DNA of 64,000 nt, taken from NCBI GenBank assembly GCA_900316385.1, contig ONCP01000006.1, positions 113,681 to 177,680 of the forward strand. Reading direction: 5' to 3'. The translations under genes were made by a program, and so were the position numbers. This document shows positions 1 to 8,067 of the stretch, piece by piece; the stretch's first letter is position 1; every line of letters begins with the position of its first letter. The notes beneath the pieces were generated by a model, which was given only the letters and a program-made list of their open reading frames with translations, did no database searches and was not told where the DNA came from. The stretch is from an uncultured Eubacteriales bacterium (GTDB lineage Bacteria; Bacillota; Clostridia; Oscillospirales; Acutalibacteraceae).

Positions 1-961
1 GCTCGAGTATCGCTCTGTGCTTCGCCATATGAGCCTTGATTCCGTCAAAATTCTTAAAAAACTTGGTGTGACGTAGCATATTGACCTTATCAAAGCCGAT
101 CGTCGCGAAATTATATCTTCTCTTGAAGAAGTCCATATTATATTTCGAGGCCGCCATAGCCGCTACGCCTCCGCCCGAAAAGGTTACCTTGGAGGTTGAG
201 CAGAACATAACGGGAAGATCCTCGTTTCCTGTCTTTTCGCACTCGTCCATAAGATTGAGAAGAGTGTCGGGCGTGTCGCTGATATCATGGATACAGTAAG
301 CGTTATCCCACATGATCCTGAAATCCTTGGCGGCGGGCTTCAAAGCGGCAAAGCGCTTTACTACCTCGTCGGAATATGTGATACCCGTGGGATTCGAGTA
401 TTTGGGAACGCACCAGATACCCTTGATCGAGCTGTCGGAGCTGACGAGCTTTTCAACGACGTCCATATCGGGACCGTCGGAATTCATCGGAACGGGGATC
501 ATCTCAAAGCCGTAGAATCCCGTAATACCGAAATGGCGGTCATAACCGGGAACGGGACAGATAAATTTTCTGTCGGGAACGTTAAGCCACGGTGTTGTAT
601 CCTCATAAAGAGGAGTTGTCATAAAGGTTGTAATTGCGTCGAACATCATATTAAGGCTGGAGTTACCGCCTACGAATACGTTGTCGGGGTTTACTCCGAG
701 AAGATCGGAAAAGAGCATACGGCACTCAAAAATGCCCTCGAGCTCGCCGTAGTTACGGCAGTCGAGTCCGTCCTCGGCGCTGCATTCAACCGCGCTGTGA
801 ATGGAGTCAAGCATAGGCATAGCGAGGTCAAGCTGCTCGGGAGAGGGCTTTCCTCTCGCCATATTGAGGCTGAGCCCCTGAGCCTTGTAGCTCTCATAAG
901 CCTTCAAAAGCGCCTCCTTCTCCTTTGCGAGCGCTTCCTTTGAACAATTCAGATAACCCAT
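1..961 (-). CDS. PLP-dependent aminotransferase, class I fold (3' part beyond window)
   Basis: Only the first 320 codons are present; the gene runs off the left edge. The start at 961 is preceded by AAGGAG. Visible landmarks of a fold-type I aminotransferase are ARGKPSPEQLDL near the N-terminus, GGNSSLNMMFDA, the asparagine/proline stretch PKYSNPTG, the cofactor-contacting aspartate and tyrosine in WDNAYCIHDI, and STSKVTFSGGG, whose lysine should bind pyridoxal phosphate. The N-terminal pattern fits the aspartate/alanine-type aminotransferases sometimes described as MocR-like enzymes without a DNA-binding domain. Substrate cannot be told from the sequence. It has its own promoter (1005-1033) with an inverted repeat across the -35. 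Confidence 0.8.
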   Translation of the reverse strand, partial: MGYLNCSKEALAKEKEALLKAYESYKAQGLSLNMARGKPSPEQLDLAMPMLDSIHSAVECSAEDGLDCRNYGELEGIFECRMLFSDLLGVNPDNVFVGGNSSLNMMFDAITTFMTTPLYEDTTPWLNVPDRKFICPVPGYDRHFGITGFYGFEMIPVPMNSDGPDMDVVEKLVSSDSSIKGIWCVPKYSNPTGITYSDEVVKRFAALKPAAKDFRIMWDNAYCIHDISDTPDTLLNLMDECEKTGNEDLPVMFCSTSKVTFSGGGVAAMAASKYNMDFFKRRYNFATIGFDKVNMLRHTKFFKNFDGIKAHMAKHRAILE

Positions 962-1004
962 TTTATGATTACTCCTTGTCTAAAAAGTTTCATTTAGCTC
1001 TAAT

Positions 1005-1053
1005 ATAATACTACACAAACCCGAAAAATGCAAGTTTTTTGCGGCTAACTTGC
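1005..1053 (-). promoter_or_regulatory. sigma-A promoter of the aminotransferase gene with inverted repeat at the -35
   Basis: On the minus strand TTGCAT (1033-1028), a 17-base spacer and TATTAT (1010-1005). A perfect 7-base inverted repeat, GCAAGTT (1030-1036) and AACTTGC (1047-1053), overlaps the -35 hexamer, so a repressor bound there would block polymerase. The binding protein is unknown. Confidence 0.6.
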
Positions 1054-1134
1054 GTTTTCTGTAACAATACACAAATTAACTTTTTGAACAGAGAGTTTTT
1101 TTGTTCAGGGCATTACGCGCATTCGTCAAAAGAT

Positions 1135-1165
1135 AACGGCTGCCCGTTGAAGGACAGCCGTTTTT
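1135..1165. terminator. hairpin between the BY-kinase gene and the aminotransferase gene
   Basis: AACGGCTG and CAGCCGTT arms form a strong stem. The T-run (TTTTTG) lies on the plus-strand side; on the minus strand, where transcription is expected, the following bases are only moderately U-rich (TTATCTTTTG). It probably ends the exopolysaccharide transcript but is not a textbook intrinsic terminator in that direction. Confidence 0.55.
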
Positions 1166-1169
1166 GTTA

Positions 1170-1931
1170 TTAATAATACTGATAGTAGTAGTAATAGTAG
1201 TAGCCTCTCTTGCCGCGTTTGCCCTCGCGGGTAACGCCTACTCGGATAAAGCCGAGGGGCTTTGAGTTGGTTACCTTGATATTTTGGATAAGCTTCTCGA
1301 TATCGCCGTGAGTTGTTTTGCGCTCACGTGTAACAAGAATATATCCCGCTATATACTCCTTGAGCAGAAGCGCGTCGGCTACAACGCCGACAGGCGGCGA
1401 GTCAAAGATGATATAGTCATACTCGCGCTCGAGACGCTCGATAAATCTTGTGACCTCGGGCGAACAGATAAGCTCGGAGGGGTTCGGAGGGATCGTGCCC
1501 GCTGTGAGAACATCGAGACACGGAAGCACGTCGCGGTGAACAACGTCATCGAACACTACCATTCGACCTACCATATCGGAGAAGCCCGCCTTGTTCTCGA
1601 GCTTAAGGATATTATGGATATTGGGTCGGCGAAGGTCGCAGTCGATAAGAATAACCTTCTTGCCCATTTTTGAGAACGAGATAGCGAGGTTGGCGGCTAC
1701 GGTACTTTTTCCGTCGCCCTTTGAGTACGAGGTTACGCAGAAAGCCTTTTTATCCGTGGCCGAGAGCGAGAACATGATATTGGTTCGCGCAGCCTTGTAT
1801 GCCTCAACGATAGCAAACTTACTTTTTTCGGAAAGGACGTTTTTGCCCTTCTTTTCGTTCTTTTTCTTATCGGTATCAGCCTTTACAGCCTTGTTTTCTC
1901 TGATTTTCTGTCCGGGTAATTTAATTTTCAT
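1170..1931 (-). CDS. CpsD/CapB-family bacterial tyrosine kinase
   Basis: Cytoplasmic BY-kinase of 253 residues that, with the membrane activator encoded just upstream, controls chain length and export of capsular or exopolysaccharide. Seen: Walker A SKGDGKST (residues 70-77), Walker A' VILIDCDLRRP (93-103), a Walker B-like stretch YIIFDSPPV, and a C-terminal tail of nine tyrosines in the last ten residues, the usual autophosphorylation cluster. A lysine-rich stretch of about 30 residues lies at the N-terminus. The start follows an AGGGG within the last codons of the upstream gene, so translation is probably coupled. No glycosyltransferase or flippase genes are adjacent, so the polymer is unknown. 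Confidence 0.9.
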   Translation of the reverse strand: MKIKLPGQKIRENKAVKADTDKKKNEKKGKNVLSEKSKFAIVEAYKAARTNIMFSLSATDKKAFCVTSYSKGDGKSTVAANLAISFSKMGKKVILIDCDLRRPNIHNILKLENKAGFSDMVGRMVVFDDVVHRDVLPCLDVLTAGTIPPNPSELICSPEVTRFIERLEREYDYIIFDSPPVGVVADALLLKEYIAGYILVTRERKTTHGDIEKLIQNIKVTNSKPLGFIRVGVTREGKRGKRGYYYYYYYQYY

Positions 1932-1937
1932 ATCGCG

Positions 1938-2627
1938 TTACCCCTCTCTCTCAAAGTCAACAATCTCGGCGAATACAGGCAGTCCGTAGAGCTTGGCGAG
2001 GTCATCGCCGGGCTTGAGGGTAGTATCGATGATCTCAAGGAAGAACGCGAGAAGCACACCGAGAGCAAGACCGATAAACAAGCCGTAGAGCGTATTCTGG
2101 TTGATGTTAGGCGAAACGGGAGACGAAGGAGCAGAGGCGCTCTGGATTGTGTCGACCTTACCCTTATCTGCAAAGAACTGCTTAAAGGTCTTGGGAGCCT
2201 GCTCCGCGAGCTGGTTGGCTACATTTGCCGCAACCTGAGGATTGGAGGAAGACGCGGTAAAACGAAGGAAATTACTATCGTCTACCTGACTGATATCGAC
2301 AGACGCGTTGGACATAAGCGCCGTCATCTCGGGAACATTCTGAAAAAGTGTAACGCAGCTTGCCGCGATCGTTGAGGACGCTGTGATCCTGCTGGTATCG
2401 ATCCTTCGCGAATTGTTGTTATAGCTAGCCGTGGGCTGCTGTTGGCTCGAAAAATCCTCGTTCGTATCTTGAACCATAATAAGAGACGACGCGGAATAGA
2501 CGGGCGTAATGAAAAAGCTGGAATAGCCGTAGGCGATCAGCGTAACCAAAGCCGCGATCAGGATGATGAGCTTTACGTGACGCAAGAGCATATTCAGTAT
2601 TTTTTGAGGAGTCAAATCCTTTGGCAT
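1938..2627 (-). CDS. YveK/Wzz-family polysaccharide co-polymerase (BY-kinase activator)
   Basis: Membrane protein of 229 residues with a transmembrane segment near residues 17-40, an external loop and a second membrane segment (LFIGLALGVLLAFFLEII) near the C-terminus: the layout of Gram-positive Wzz-like proteins that activate a separate BY-kinase. The proline-rich PSSPVSPN lies just before the second membrane segment, as is typical. The start is the methionine of MPKDLTPQ at 2627 because GGGAGGG sits six bases upstream; a longer frame begins at 2681 without a ribosome binding site. First gene of a two-gene operon, six bases ahead of the kinase. Confidence 0.85.
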   Translation of the reverse strand: MPKDLTPQKILNMLLRHVKLIILIAALVTLIAYGYSSFFITPVYSASSLIMVQDTNEDFSSQQQPTASYNNNSRRIDTSRITASSTIAASCVTLFQNVPEMTALMSNASVDISQVDDSNFLRFTASSSNPQVAANVANQLAEQAPKTFKQFFADKGKVDTIQSASAPSSPVSPNINQNTLYGLFIGLALGVLLAFFLEIIDTTLKPGDDLAKLYGLPVFAEIVDFEREG

Positions 2628-2694
2628 AACATACCCTCCCAAAATTGTATATAAACATACAAAATTATTATATACTATCAACTATTTTTTATAT

Positions 2695-2734
2695 TTCTAA
2701 ATTAGAATTATAATAAAATATCAGTATTTGGCAA
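2695..2734 (-). promoter_or_regulatory. promoter of the exopolysaccharide pair with palindrome at the -10
   Basis: TTGCCA (2734-2729), 16 bases, TATAAT (2712-2707) on the minus strand. A perfect 13-base palindrome, TTCTAA-A-TTAGAA (2695-2707), touches the -10 and the likely start site and could be an operator. The -35 lies in the U-tract of the terminator of the preceding gene. Confidence 0.55.
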
Positions 2735-2766
2735 AAAAGAAGCCTTTCCCCCGTCGGGAAAGACTT
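2732..2766 (-). terminator. intrinsic terminator of the decarboxylase beta subunit gene
   Basis: Minus-strand stem AAG-CTTTCCC paired with GGGAAAG-CTT (2740-2766, one internal mismatch) followed by CTTTTTTG. It lies 20 bases after the oadB stop codon. Confidence 0.8.
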
Positions 2767-2785
2767 CCTGTAAAAACATATTATT

Positions 2786-4018
2786 TTATTTCAAAACACT
2801 GAGCAATACGCCCGCGGCTACGGCGGAGCCTATAACACCCGCAACGTTCGGACCCATCGCGTGCATCAAAAGGAAGTTGCCGGGATTTTCTTCCTGACCT
2901 ACCTTCTGAGACACTCTCGCCGCCATCGGTACCGCGGAAACACCCGCCGAACCAATCAGCGGATTGACCTTGCCGCCGGTGAACTTGTACATAACCTTTC
3001 CGAACAGCACGCCGAAAGCGGTGCCCATCATAAACGCGATGAGGCCCAGCGCGATAATCTTGAGAGTTGAGAACGAAAGGAAGTTTTCGCCCGTCGCCGT
3101 CGCTCCGACGGTGGTTCCGAGGAAGATCGTTATGATATTCATCAGCTCGTTCTGAGCAGTCTTTGAGAGTCTGTCACACACGCCCGATTCCTTGAGCAGA
3201 TTACCGAACATCAGCATTCCGACAAGCGGAGCCGCGTCGGGAAGAAGGATTGAGATAACCACAACGATAAGAACGGGGAAAATAATCTTTTCAAGCTTCG
3301 ATACGGGGCGGAGCTGCTCCATAACGACCGCTCTTTCCTTCTTTGTAGTCAGCGCTCGCATTATCGGGGGCTGAATGATGGGGACAAGCGCCATATACGA
3401 ATACGCGGCAATAGCGATCGAGCCGAGCAGATGAGGCGCGAGCTTTGTGGTGACGAATATCGCGGTCGGACCGTCGGCGCCGCCGATGATACCGATAGCG
3501 CCCGCTTCCTGACCTGTAAAGCCGAGAAAAACAGCGCCGATAAATGTAACGAAGATACCGATCTGAGCGGCAGCTCCGAGAATAAAGCTCTTCGGGTTTG
3601 CGATAAGAGGACCGAAGTCGGTCATCGCTCCTACGCCAAGGAATATAAGCGGCGGATAAATTCCGAGCTTTACTCCCTGATAGAGGTAGAAGAACAAGCC
3701 TCCGCTCGTGGGCTTACTGACATAGATCTGATCGCCGATAACTGTTTTCGCGTAATTCGCGTAGTGATCAAGCTCATCAGGCTTGACGGGTATCATATCG
3801 GTCGTCGGTCCCGCGACAATAGCGGGAAAAAGATTAACAAGCAGCATACCGAACGCGATAGGCAGAAGCAAAAGCGGCTCAAACTGCTTTTTTATCGCGA
3901 GGAAGAACAGCACGCACGCAATCGCTATCATCAAATAATTGCGCCAGTCAAGGTTCATCAGACCAGAACCCTTATAAATCCCGACAAGCGCGTCCCAGAA
4001 TCCGTTTAATATTTCCAT
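2786..4018 (-). CDS. oadB: Na+-translocating decarboxylase beta subunit (OadB/GcdB/MmdB family)
   Basis: Integral membrane subunit of 410 residues that decarboxylates carboxybiotin and uses the free energy to pump sodium out. Seen: many hydrophobic segments and the two conserved motifs, GGADGPTAIFVTTKLAP in the middle with its essential aspartate and GNFLLMHAMGPNVAGVIGSA at the C-terminus. The start at 4018 is set by AGGAGGT seven bases upstream, overlapping the stop of the gamma gene; the frame could extend three codons to a GTG. It follows oadG directly. Neither the biotin carrier nor the carboxyltransferase is nearby, so which acid is decarboxylated (oxaloacetate, methylmalonyl-CoA or glutaconyl-CoA) cannot be said. 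Confidence 0.9.
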   Translation of the reverse strand: MEILNGFWDALVGIYKGSGLMNLDWRNYLMIAIACVLFFLAIKKQFEPLLLLPIAFGMLLVNLFPAIVAGPTTDMIPVKPDELDHYANYAKTVIGDQIYVSKPTSGGLFFYLYQGVKLGIYPPLIFLGVGAMTDFGPLIANPKSFILGAAAQIGIFVTFIGAVFLGFTGQEAGAIGIIGGADGPTAIFVTTKLAPHLLGSIAIAAYSYMALVPIIQPPIMRALTTKKERAVVMEQLRPVSKLEKIIFPVLIVVVISILLPDAAPLVGMLMFGNLLKESGVCDRLSKTAQNELMNIITIFLGTTVGATATGENFLSFSTLKIIALGLIAFMMGTAFGVLFGKVMYKFTGGKVNPLIGSAGVSAVPMAARVSQKVGQEENPGNFLLMHAMGPNVAGVIGSAVAAGVLLSVLK

Positions 4019-4030
4019 CAGCGGCACCTC

Positions 4031-4435
4031 CTAAAACGGTCTCGTATTATCGAGAATGCCCGCGTTTGCCCACGCGGAGCGTTTTCTTGAGCGTTTAACG
4101 CTCCTGATACGAACCTTTTCCTTTGAGCCGTACATAGAATAAACCGCTGCCGAGATCACCGCGATAACCTCGTCGGGAATACCCTCGGTCACAGGCTCCG
4201 CCTTGCTTTCCGAAACGGCGGACATAACTACGGCGTCGGGGATCTCGGGGTTGTCGCTGCGGATTTTTTCAAGCTCTTTTTTTCTTTTTCGCTCGGAATA
4301 CTTTGTCTGAGCGGTAGACACGATCTTTCCGTAGCCCCAGATAATGAATATCAGGAACAGGAGCACCGAGAATACTATCGCGAAGCCCGTAAGAAGGATC
4401 GTGGCGGAAAGATTGAACTTTCCAAGCAAATCCAT
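4031..4435 (-). CDS. OadG-family gamma subunit of sodium-pump decarboxylase
   Basis: Protein of 134 residues with one N-terminal membrane helix (LSATILLTGFAIVFSVLLFLIFIIWGYGKI) followed by a charged cytoplasmic region containing IPDEVIAVISAAVYSMYG, typical of the OadG/MmdD family, whose members assemble the complex by bridging the beta subunit and the carboxyltransferase. The basic C-terminal tail KVRIRSVKRSRKRSAWANAG also fits. First gene of the operon, with promoter at 4474-4502; the downstream beta gene's ribosome binding site overlaps its stop. Confidence 0.85.
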   Translation of the reverse strand: MDLLGKFNLSATILLTGFAIVFSVLLFLIFIIWGYGKIVSTAQTKYSERKRKKELEKIRSDNPEIPDAVVMSAVSESKAEPVTEGIPDEVIAVISAAVYSMYGSKEKVRIRSVKRSRKRSAWANAGILDNTRPF

Positions 4436-4473
4436 AAAAATACCCCCATATTAAACATAATCATACATAGATA

Positions 4474-4502
4474 ATTATACTTAATTGGGGGTAAAACTTC
4501 AA
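4474..4502 (-). promoter_or_regulatory. sigma-A promoter of oadG-oadB
   Basis: TTGAAG (4502-4497), 17-base spacer, TATAAT (4479-4474), 39 bases before the oadG start codon. Confidence 0.75.
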
Positions 4503-4586
4503 CGGTCTGGTTTTATTTTTTTCATTTTTGTGGTTTTGAACAGTTTTCCCATATCGTGATTTAAATATTTGTGTTATATTTGAGAA

Positions 4587-6065
4587 TCAAAGAATAATAC
4601 AGATAAGCCCGTTACAGCCGTTGTTGATGATTTTCTCTATCGTTTCGCCGATCTTGGCTCTTGCGTCCGAGGGCATACGATAGAGCTTGTTGCGCAAGCC
4701 CTCGTTCACAAGCTCGTGAACGCTCTTGCCGAAAATATTTGATTCCCATATTTTGACGGGGTTTTCCTCAAACTCCTTGAGCATATACGCCACAAGCTCC
4801 TGACTCTGCTGTTCCGAACCGACGATCGGCGTGACCTCGGTCTTGGTGTTGACTCTCATCATATGGATCGAAGGAGCGGAAGCTCTGAGACGTATTCCGT
4901 ATTTGCCCGACTGACGGATTATCTGTGGTTCCTCAAGGCTGAGTTCATCCATTGTCGGCATTACGATGCCGTAGCCCGTTTCCTGAACCTGCTTATACGC
5001 TGCCGCGAGCTTATCGAACTCCCGCTGCTTGTCGGACAGCTCGGAAACACAGTTAAGAAGCGTACACTCATCCTTGATTTCCAGTCCCGTACGCTCCGAG
5101 AGTGTCTTGTAGAACAGCGCGGAGGGAACGGCGACGGCGATCGACGCCTGCCCCTTGCCGAGGTTAAGATCCGTAAGCCTCGAGTACTCGACGCTGTCGC
5201 AATCGGCGATTTCCGTTAGCGCGTCCTGAACCTCGCGTATCTTTTCGATTTTCCCGGCCGATTCCTTTATCACTGAGAATATCTCGCGTTTGAGCTCGTT
5301 GTCCGATGGAAGCGAAACGACCCAGCCCGGGATATCCACCTCGATCTCCCTGATAGGAAATTCAAAAAGAAGCTGGGCGAGAATACGCTTGATCTCGTTC
5401 TCATCAAGCTCCATACAGCTGACCGGGATCACGGGAACGCCGTACTGAGCGCTTAGCTCGTTGGCGAGCTCAACACTTGAGGGGCTTTTCGGCTCCACAC
5501 AGTTAAGAAGAGCGATAAACGGCTTGTTGATCGCCTTCAGCTCGTCGATCACACGCCTTTCCGCCGCGGCATATTCCTCGCGCGGAATGTCCGAGATCGA
5601 ACCGTCGGTAGTTATCACCAGTCCGATGGTGCTGTGGTCGGTGATGACCTTTCTGGTGCCGAGCTCCGCAGCCTCTCCGAACGGTATCTCCTCCTCAAAC
5701 CACGGAGTTTTGACCATTCTCGGAGTTTCCTCCTCGATATATCCGAGCGCGCTTTCAACGATATATCCGACGCAGTCAACCATTCTGACGTTGAGGTTCG
5801 CCTTGTCGGAAAGCGTTATCCTGACGCTCTCTTCGGGGATGAATTTCGGCTCGGTGGTCATAATCGTTCTGCCGCCCGAGCTCTGCGGAAGCTCGTCAAC
5901 GGTACGCGCAAGCACGCCCTCGTCCTTTATGTTAGGCAGTACGACGGTATCCATAAATCGCTTGATAAAGGTGCTCTTGCCCGTTCGGACGGGACCGACG
6001 ACTCCTATGTATACATCGCCGTTGGTACGGCGCGAAATATCCTTGTAAACTGATCTTTCTTCCAT
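4587..6065 (-). CDS. spoIVA: stage IV sporulation protein A, coat morphogenetic ATPase
   Basis: Soluble ATPase of 492 residues that polymerises on the outer forespore membrane to form the base layer on which the coat is built. Seen: Walker A GPVRTGKST (residues 24-32), a TRAFAC GTPase-like core with MVDCVGY as the G3-like element, and the conserved family C-terminus ending CNGLICIIL. Length equals that of known SpoIVA proteins. The start follows AAGGAGAACGAAA. It sits 12 bases after sipL, its known partner in Clostridia, and a spoVM-like micro-gene lies upstream of both. Expression would be expected in the mother cell; no clear sigma-E promoter was identified. Confidence 0.97.
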   Translation of the reverse strand: MEERSVYKDISRRTNGDVYIGVVGPVRTGKSTFIKRFMDTVVLPNIKDEGVLARTVDELPQSSGGRTIMTTEPKFIPEESVRITLSDKANLNVRMVDCVGYIVESALGYIEEETPRMVKTPWFEEEIPFGEAAELGTRKVITDHSTIGLVITTDGSISDIPREEYAAAERRVIDELKAINKPFIALLNCVEPKSPSSVELANELSAQYGVPVIPVSCMELDENEIKRILAQLLFEFPIREIEVDIPGWVVSLPSDNELKREIFSVIKESAGKIEKIREVQDALTEIADCDSVEYSRLTDLNLGKGQASIAVAVPSALFYKTLSERTGLEIKDECTLLNCVSELSDKQREFDKLAAAYKQVQETGYGIVMPTMDELSLEEPQIIRQSGKYGIRLRASAPSIHMMRVNTKTEVTPIVGSEQQSQELVAYMLKEFEENPVKIWESNIFGKSVHELVNEGLRNKLYRMPSDARAKIGETIEKIINNGCNGLICIIL

Positions 6066-6077
6066 TTTCGTTCTCCT

Positions 6078-7610
6078 TTACACTGTTGGGATCAGAAGCA
6101 TCGCGGACTTGGGGAGACGCTCCGCGTCAAGACTGTTTTCAAAGGCGATCACACTCATCGGCGTACCGTACAGCTTGGCAATCTCCCACAGGCTCTCCCC
6201 CGCCTCGGCATAGTACAGCGTCAGCGCGCACTGCTTTTTTACCGCGGGTCTGTCGTCAAAGCAATTGAGTGAGCTGACGATATTGAGGCTCTGCCTTTCG
6301 CTTGTCAGAACGCTGTAATTAAGCTCGCACCTGATCTCGAGCGCGTTGTTCTCCGCGAGGCGGAAGCTGAGACTGACAACGGAAAGCTCGGAGCATTCCA
6401 CGGAATTGAAACGAAAATCGGTCTCGGTCTCGCGGTTAACCTCAACGCTCCGCTCCAGATATATCGGCTCGTTGTCCTCGTTGAACGCCAGAATGCAGAT
6501 GTTGAGCTTAGAGCAGAGCGTAAGCTTATTATCCGCGGCAGTGACGGTGATCGGACATTTTTCCGCCGTGATATCGATTATCTCGGAAAGCTTAACGTCA
6601 TCAAGCGAAAGCGCGTCCTTGAGCATAAAGGTCTCGCTGATTTTGCGTGTGTCCTTCGGCGCGGCGACACGTGTAAGCTCAGGCTCACAGACATTCTCTG
6701 TCCCGAAAGCGTCGAGCGCGACCGTGTACTCCTTCTGCTTGTATCCCGAAACGGTGCAGGAAAGTCGGGCGTCCACATTTACAACGGGCTTCTCGGAAAG
6801 AATATCGTTTTTCAGCTTGACGTCGTAGGACATTACGTCAAGATTCACACAGACAGTACAATCCTCGCTTAATCCCGCACAGTCTATGACCTCGGAAAAC
6901 GGAATGATATAATCAAGCCTTTCGGGCTTTGGGCTGTCCGCGTCGGAGAGATAAAGCAAGCGCGCGCAAAGCTCGCCCGAAAGCATAAGCTTGTCGGGGA
7001 TAGTCCGCGTTTGGGTTATTCTCGCGTTAACGTCGGAATCGAGAACCAGCTCCACGGGCGGCTTGCCCGACACGATCACCTCGTCGCCTACCCCGAACTG
7101 AGCTCCTCCGAGAGCGGAAAGCGACGAAAGGCTTACATCGCGCGTCAGAAACTCGGCGTTTTCAATATCCTCAGGCGAAAAAAGGTCGGTTTCCTCCTTT
7201 TTAAGCAGCCTCGCGCAAAGCGAAAACGCCCCGTGGACCGTCATTCTCCTGCGGGACAACGCCCGACAATTAACATACTCGCACTTTGCGCCCGTTTCCA
7301 TAACGTAATCCTCGGGCGTTTCCTTAAGCCTGAAAACAGCGGAAAACGGCACCGTCTGCTCCGCTACTCTTACGTGACCGTTTTCGCTGTCGGCATAAAG
7401 CACGGAAACAACAGTGTTTCCCTCAAGCTGGAGCTGTCCTCCGCTGAGATTTCTGCTGTAAATCTTCGGCGTAAGCTTACAGCGAAGAAGCTTTTCGATA
7501 TCGGGGCAGTAATCGGGCAGAGTGAAGTCGATATCCACAGGCTGCTCGCTGACGGCGTCAAGCGCCGCCGAAAGCGAAGCCAGCGGAGTTCTTTTGAGAT
7601 TCAATTCCAT
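6078..7610 (-). CDS. sipL: SipL-like spore coat morphogenetic protein (DUF3794/SPOCS domains + LysM)
   Basis: Protein of 510 residues with a starting block LSAALDAVSEQPVDIDFTLPDYCPD and DUF3794-type beta-rich modules, ending in a LysM domain (residues about 466-510, YYAEAGESLWEIAKLYGTP). This is the architecture of Clostridioides difficile SipL, which binds SpoIVA through its LysM domain and is needed for coat attachment. The gene is directly upstream of spoIVA (12-base gap), supporting the call. Translation start follows AAGGAGA. The alternative is another DUF3794 protein, but the LysM end and the spoIVA neighbour make SipL most likely. Confidence 0.9.
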   Translation of the reverse strand: MELNLKRTPLASLSAALDAVSEQPVDIDFTLPDYCPDIEKLLRCKLTPKIYSRNLSGGQLQLEGNTVVSVLYADSENGHVRVAEQTVPFSAVFRLKETPEDYVMETGAKCEYVNCRALSRRRMTVHGAFSLCARLLKKEETDLFSPEDIENAEFLTRDVSLSSLSALGGAQFGVGDEVIVSGKPPVELVLDSDVNARITQTRTIPDKLMLSGELCARLLYLSDADSPKPERLDYIIPFSEVIDCAGLSEDCTVCVNLDVMSYDVKLKNDILSEKPVVNVDARLSCTVSGYKQKEYTVALDAFGTENVCEPELTRVAAPKDTRKISETFMLKDALSLDDVKLSEIIDITAEKCPITVTAADNKLTLCSKLNICILAFNEDNEPIYLERSVEVNRETETDFRFNSVECSELSVVSLSFRLAENNALEIRCELNYSVLTSERQSLNIVSSLNCFDDRPAVKKQCALTLYYAEAGESLWEIAKLYGTPMSVIAFENSLDAERLPKSAMLLIPTV

Positions 7611-7674
7611 ATATTTGTCTCTCCTTATATTTTTGGTAAATTATATTTTGGCATAATAGATTTTAGAACCATTT

Positions 7675-7717
7675 TTAAAAAAGCAGATGAGCCGTCCGCT
7701 TATTCAGCGACGGCTCA
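7675..7717 (-). terminator. intrinsic terminator of the spoVM-like gene
   Basis: Perfect 9-base stem TGAGCCGTC / GACGGCTCA (7688-7696 and 7709-7717) with a 12-base loop, followed on the minus strand by TCTGCTTTTTT. It separates the micro-gene pair from sipL. Confidence 0.85.
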
Positions 7718-7739
7718 CCGATGTTATCATATTTGAATC

Positions 7740-7826
7740 TCAGCTTTCGGGCTGCTTCTTTATCCCGAAGATCTTTCTCAGGAAAAAAGACAGAAATTTC
7801 GGATTTTCAATAAGTACTACTTTCAT
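7740..7826 (-). CDS. spoVM: probable SpoVM, 28-residue amphipathic spore-membrane peptide
   Basis: Tiny gene encoding MKVVLIENPKFLSFFLRKIF then GIKKQPES. The Bacillus subtilis SpoVM peptide, as I recall it (26 residues, beginning MKFYTIKLPKFLGGIVRA), shares at identical positions M1, K2, I6, P9, K10, F11, L12, R17 and G21. Proline 9 is the residue known to matter for its curvature-sensing, membrane-embedded helix that recruits SpoIVA. Here the gene has a perfect AGGAGGT seven bases before ATG, its own terminator, and lies 130 bases upstream of sipL-spoIVA. The motif match, length, lysine-rich end and location together make the call strong for so short a gene, but no search was run. Confidence 0.8.
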   Translation of the reverse strand: MKVVLIENPKFLSFFLRKIFGIKKQPES

Positions 7827-7829
7827 AAG

Positions 7830-7973
7830 CTACCTCCTGCACAGTGACCATGCGAGTAAAATTACGGTGACTAACGATATTATCAGCACCCATCTGCAGG
7901 GCAGTATTGTCGCGAGAAAAAGCCCGAACCCAAACGCGAGGGCGAGCGAGATTTGCTGTCGATAAGTATTCAT
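7830..7973 (-). CDS. 47-residue membrane peptide upstream of the spoVM-like gene
   Basis: Short frame starting MNTYRQQISLALAFGFGLFL and ending in WSLCRR. Apart from the basic N-terminal and C-terminal ends it is hydrophobic, with two hydrophobic runs (about residues 8-25 and 28-44) around a PCRW turn, so one or two membrane passes. AAAGGGTGATTAA precedes the ATG. Its stop codon lies inside the AGGAGGTAG that serves the spoVM-like gene, so the two should be translationally coupled. I do not recognise the family; the position suggests a sporulation role, which is inference. Confidence 0.6.
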   Translation of the reverse strand: MNTYRQQISLALAFGFGLFLATILPCRWVLIISLVTVILLAWSLCRR

Positions 7974-8023
7974 TTAATCACCCTTTAGCAGTATATCCTA
8001 CAAGACGAAAAGTGTTACAAATA

Positions 8024-8052
8024 TTGCGTTTTTCAAAATTTTCTATTATAAT
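8024..8052 (+). promoter_or_regulatory. sigma-A promoter of the pseudouridine synthase gene
   Basis: TTGCGT (8024-8029), 17-base spacer, TATAAT (8047-8052), 15 bases before the start codon. Confidence 0.6.
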
Positions 8053-8067
8053 CAAAGCGGTGATACT

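Noticed and set aside
7611..7680. Sigma-E promoter upstream of sipL
   Set aside because: Expected by function, but no -35/-10 pair with acceptable spacing could be found by eye.
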